From: an uncultured Lachnospiraceae bacterium
Lineage (GTDB): Bacteria > Bacillota > Clostridia > Lachnospirales > Lachnospiraceae
Direction of reading: 5' to 3'
Length of the DNA: 61,926 nt
Assembly: GCA_905234595.1 (NCBI GenBank)
Contig: CAJOID010000035.1
Location: 1-61,926 of the forward strand
Shown: piece after piece, positions 61,218 through 61,926 of the stretch
Layout of the letters: every line of letters begins with the position of its first letter
Position numbering within the stretch: the first letter of the stretch is position 1
Translations under genes and position numbers: made by a program
Notes under the pieces: generated by a model
The model's input: only the letters and a program-made list of their open reading frames with translations
Databases searched by the model: none
What the model was told of the DNA's origin: nothing

Positions 61218-61231
61218 CATGAGTCGCCCCA
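61204..61231 (+). pseudogene. 3' fragment of a tRNA-His
   Basis: GTGGG-TTCGATC-CCCAT is a T arm, followed by acceptor strand GAGTCGC, C73 and CCA. C at position 73 is the tRNA-His mark, and the sequence resembles the end of the B. subtilis tRNA-His. The 5' two thirds are absent, replaced by the guanylyltransferase coding sequence. Confidence 0.65.
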
Positions 61232-61233
61232 AC

Positions 61234-61309
61234 AGGGGTATAGCTCAACTGGTAGAGCGTCGGTCTCCAAAACCGCAGGCTGAGGGTTCAAGTCCTTCTG
61301 CCCCTGCCA
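61234..61309 (+). tRNA. tRNA-Trp(CCA)
   Basis: Acceptor arms AGGGGTA and TGCCCCT pair, the D arm is TAGCTCAACTGGTAGAGC, the anticodon loop is CTCCAAA (CCA reads UGG), and the T arm has GGTTCAAGTCC. The 3' CCA is encoded (61307-61309). It follows the tRNA-His fragment by two bases, so both were part of a tRNA cluster. Confidence 0.95.
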
Positions 61310-61320
61310 CACGAAAATTC

Positions 61321-61358
61321 AGAGCCGTAGTCAAGTCGACGCGGCTCTTTAGCTTTTT
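61321..61358 (+). terminator. Rho-independent terminator after tRNA-Trp
   Basis: AGAGCCG (61321-61327) pairs with CGGCTCT (61342-61348), followed by TTAGCTTTTT. It ends the tRNA transcript. Confidence 0.85.
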
Positions 61359-61371
61359 GGAGGTGCTTATC

Positions 61372-61473
61372 GTGAACATTTTAATGCGTTGGGGAATTCG
61401 GGCGATAATCGCGGCGGCGGCCGCTCATTTGGTTTTCGTGCTGTTCATGCTCGTCAAGGTGCTGACCGCTTAA
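61372..61473 (+). CDS. Small membrane peptide, GTG start
   Basis: A 33-residue peptide, (M)NILMRWGIRAII then AAAAAHLVFVLFMLVKVLTA, a single hydrophobic helix. GGAGG lies 8 bases before the GTG. It is two bases upstream of the next gene and may be translated with it. I do not recognise a family. Confidence 0.45.
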   Translation: MNILMRWGIRAIIAAAAAHLVFVLFMLVKVLTA

Positions 61474-61475
61474 TC

Positions 61476-61838
61476 ATGGCTGTATCGCAAACACGACGAT
61501 TATCGATTGAAAAATATCGACGTGAAAAACGTGACCAACTTGCTGTTGACGTTTCGAAAGGCAAGCGCGACGTTTACAAGGCGGGCGCGGCAACGTTGAG
61601 GCTCAGTTTGTCAATGCTGATTCAAACGGTCGTCGAAGACTACTTGAGCCGGCACGCGGGCGAAGACTTTATCACTGCGCCGACGCCCAAGCCCGAATCG
61701 GACTGCTCAAATTTATCGACTTGCTTGTCTGACGGCTTCGGACAAAATAATCGCGGCGGATGTCGCGACGTTCAAGCTCTCGGCGTGCCCGCGCATCGGT
61801 ATGAAAATCTTGCGGGCGACGTCGAGTATTTCTTTTGA
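61476..61838 (+). CDS. Ribbon-helix-helix-like small protein
   Basis: A 120-residue frame. The first ~75 residues (LSIEKYRREKRDQLAVDVSKGKRDVYKAGAATLRLSLSMLIQTVVEDYLSRHAGEDF) resemble Arc-like ribbon-helix-helix proteins of mobile elements and plasmids (pattern KYxxEKxDQLxVxVxKGK...YKxAA...SLxxLI). The last ~45 residues overlap the SpoU gene on the other strand and look like non-coding sequence, so the real stop may have been lost. Codon use with many GCG, CGA and GAC differs from the rest of the window. Confidence 0.55.
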   Translation: MAVSQTRRLSIEKYRREKRDQLAVDVSKGKRDVYKAGAATLRLSLSMLIQTVVEDYLSRHAGEDFITAPTPKPESDCSNLSTCLSDGFGQNNRGGCRDVQALGVPAHRYENLAGDVEYFF

Positions 61839-61926
61839 CACGCCCGAAGCCTCCGAACCGAAAACTATCGCGACGGGCGACCGCGTGAAGTCGCGACGGT
61901 GATAAATCTCCGCCGACGCGTCGACT
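61713..61926 (-). CDS. SpoU/TrmH-family RNA methyltransferase, C-terminal part
   Basis: The last ~70 residues of a 2'-O-ribose methyltransferase, running off the window edge. The SPOUT knot motifs are clear: VAIVFGSEASGVS and IPMRGHAESLNVATSAAI, the S-adenosylmethionine-binding part. The stop codon is at 61713. It is on the opposite strand from the ribbon-helix-helix gene and overlaps its end. Composition matches the foreign right end. Confidence 0.85.
   Translation of the reverse strand, partial: VDASAEIYHRRDFTRSPVAIVFGSEASGVSKEILDVARKIFIPMRGHAESLNVATSAAIILSEAVRQASR

Noticed and set aside
61204-61231. Attachment site of an integrated element
   Set aside because: A tRNA 3' end is a common att site, but no integrase, no second copy of the repeat and no island genes were seen. 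A chimeric join explains the data better.

Overview
Almost the whole window (1 to about 61,210) looks like one contig of a monoderm Clostridia genome, most likely family Lachnospiraceae. The reasons are the Flp/Tad pilus gene set with FHA, DUF5702 and Flp1-type pilin partners and no secretin, a Gram-positive large SRP RNA, AGGAGG-type ribosome binding sites with some TTG starts, SigA-type promoters and one SigD-like motility promoter. The assignment rests on protein families and gene order only. The last ~700 bases look like DNA of another genome joined on.

Layout. 1-571: the 5' tip of a 16S rRNA gene, its leader and promoter, and tRNA-Ser(GCU) with its own consensus promoter, all on the minus strand. 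601-3483: two-subunit class I fumarase, a HIT hydrolase and a flavodoxin-SCP2 fusion. 3569-13472: a twelve-gene Tad pilus operon (two prepilin peptidases, TadZ-like, TadA, TadB, TadC, Flp pilin, a DUF5702 protein, two TadE-like proteins, an FHA protein) behind a promoter and a ~137-nt structured leader. 13800-21218: D,D-carboxypeptidase, cysteine desulfurase, a GH74-like beta-propeller protein, an RluA synthase and a two-component system. 21295-22492: a PerR-like regulator and reverse rubrerythrin under a consensus promoter with a Per-box-like palindrome. 22509-24743: polar amino-acid ABC transporter. 24858-27682: a DUF975 membrane protein with a second two-component system and a promoter carrying a response-regulator-like direct repeat. 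27900-34548: GH3 glycosidase, sugar ABC transporter and a divergent AraC regulator. 34553-39348: RlmH, a CBS/CorC protein, a SigD-type promoter driving a secreted-type calcium-binding protein through a leader with competing ribosome-site pairings, a HAD phosphatase, tRNA adenosine deaminase and the SRP RNA. 39370-41614: a CdaR/PucR-like regulator and an MsmX-type ATPase interrupted by a frameshift. 41756-49689: DUF624, GNAT, DUF1002, lysophospholipase-like hydrolase, MetG, ProC and a beta-helix lipoprotein ending in an NT microsatellite. 49817-55785: five glycosyltransferases. 55782-58951: a three-part GlpABC-like anaerobic glycerol-3-phosphate dehydrogenase. 58973-61217: an MFS transporter and a truncated mannose-1-phosphate guanylyltransferase.

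The GH3 enzyme, the sugar ABC transporter and the MsmX-type ATPase fit one oligosaccharide uptake pathway, with the AraC protein as the likely local switch. The Tad locus encodes a surface pilus whose minor subunits carry unusual extra domains. The glycosyltransferases and the mannose-1-phosphate enzyme suggest surface polysaccharide synthesis.

Four genes show frame breaks (TadE-like 5860, EF-hand 36671, MsmX 41159, GlpB-like 57420). These could be real mutations or consensus errors. At 61204-61217 a coding sequence and a tRNA-His 3' end share 14 bases, and beyond that lie a tRNA-Trp, two small genes and the end of a SpoU methylase in different codon use. I read this as a chimeric contig join. 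No CRISPR array, insertion sequence, integrase or phage gene was seen.
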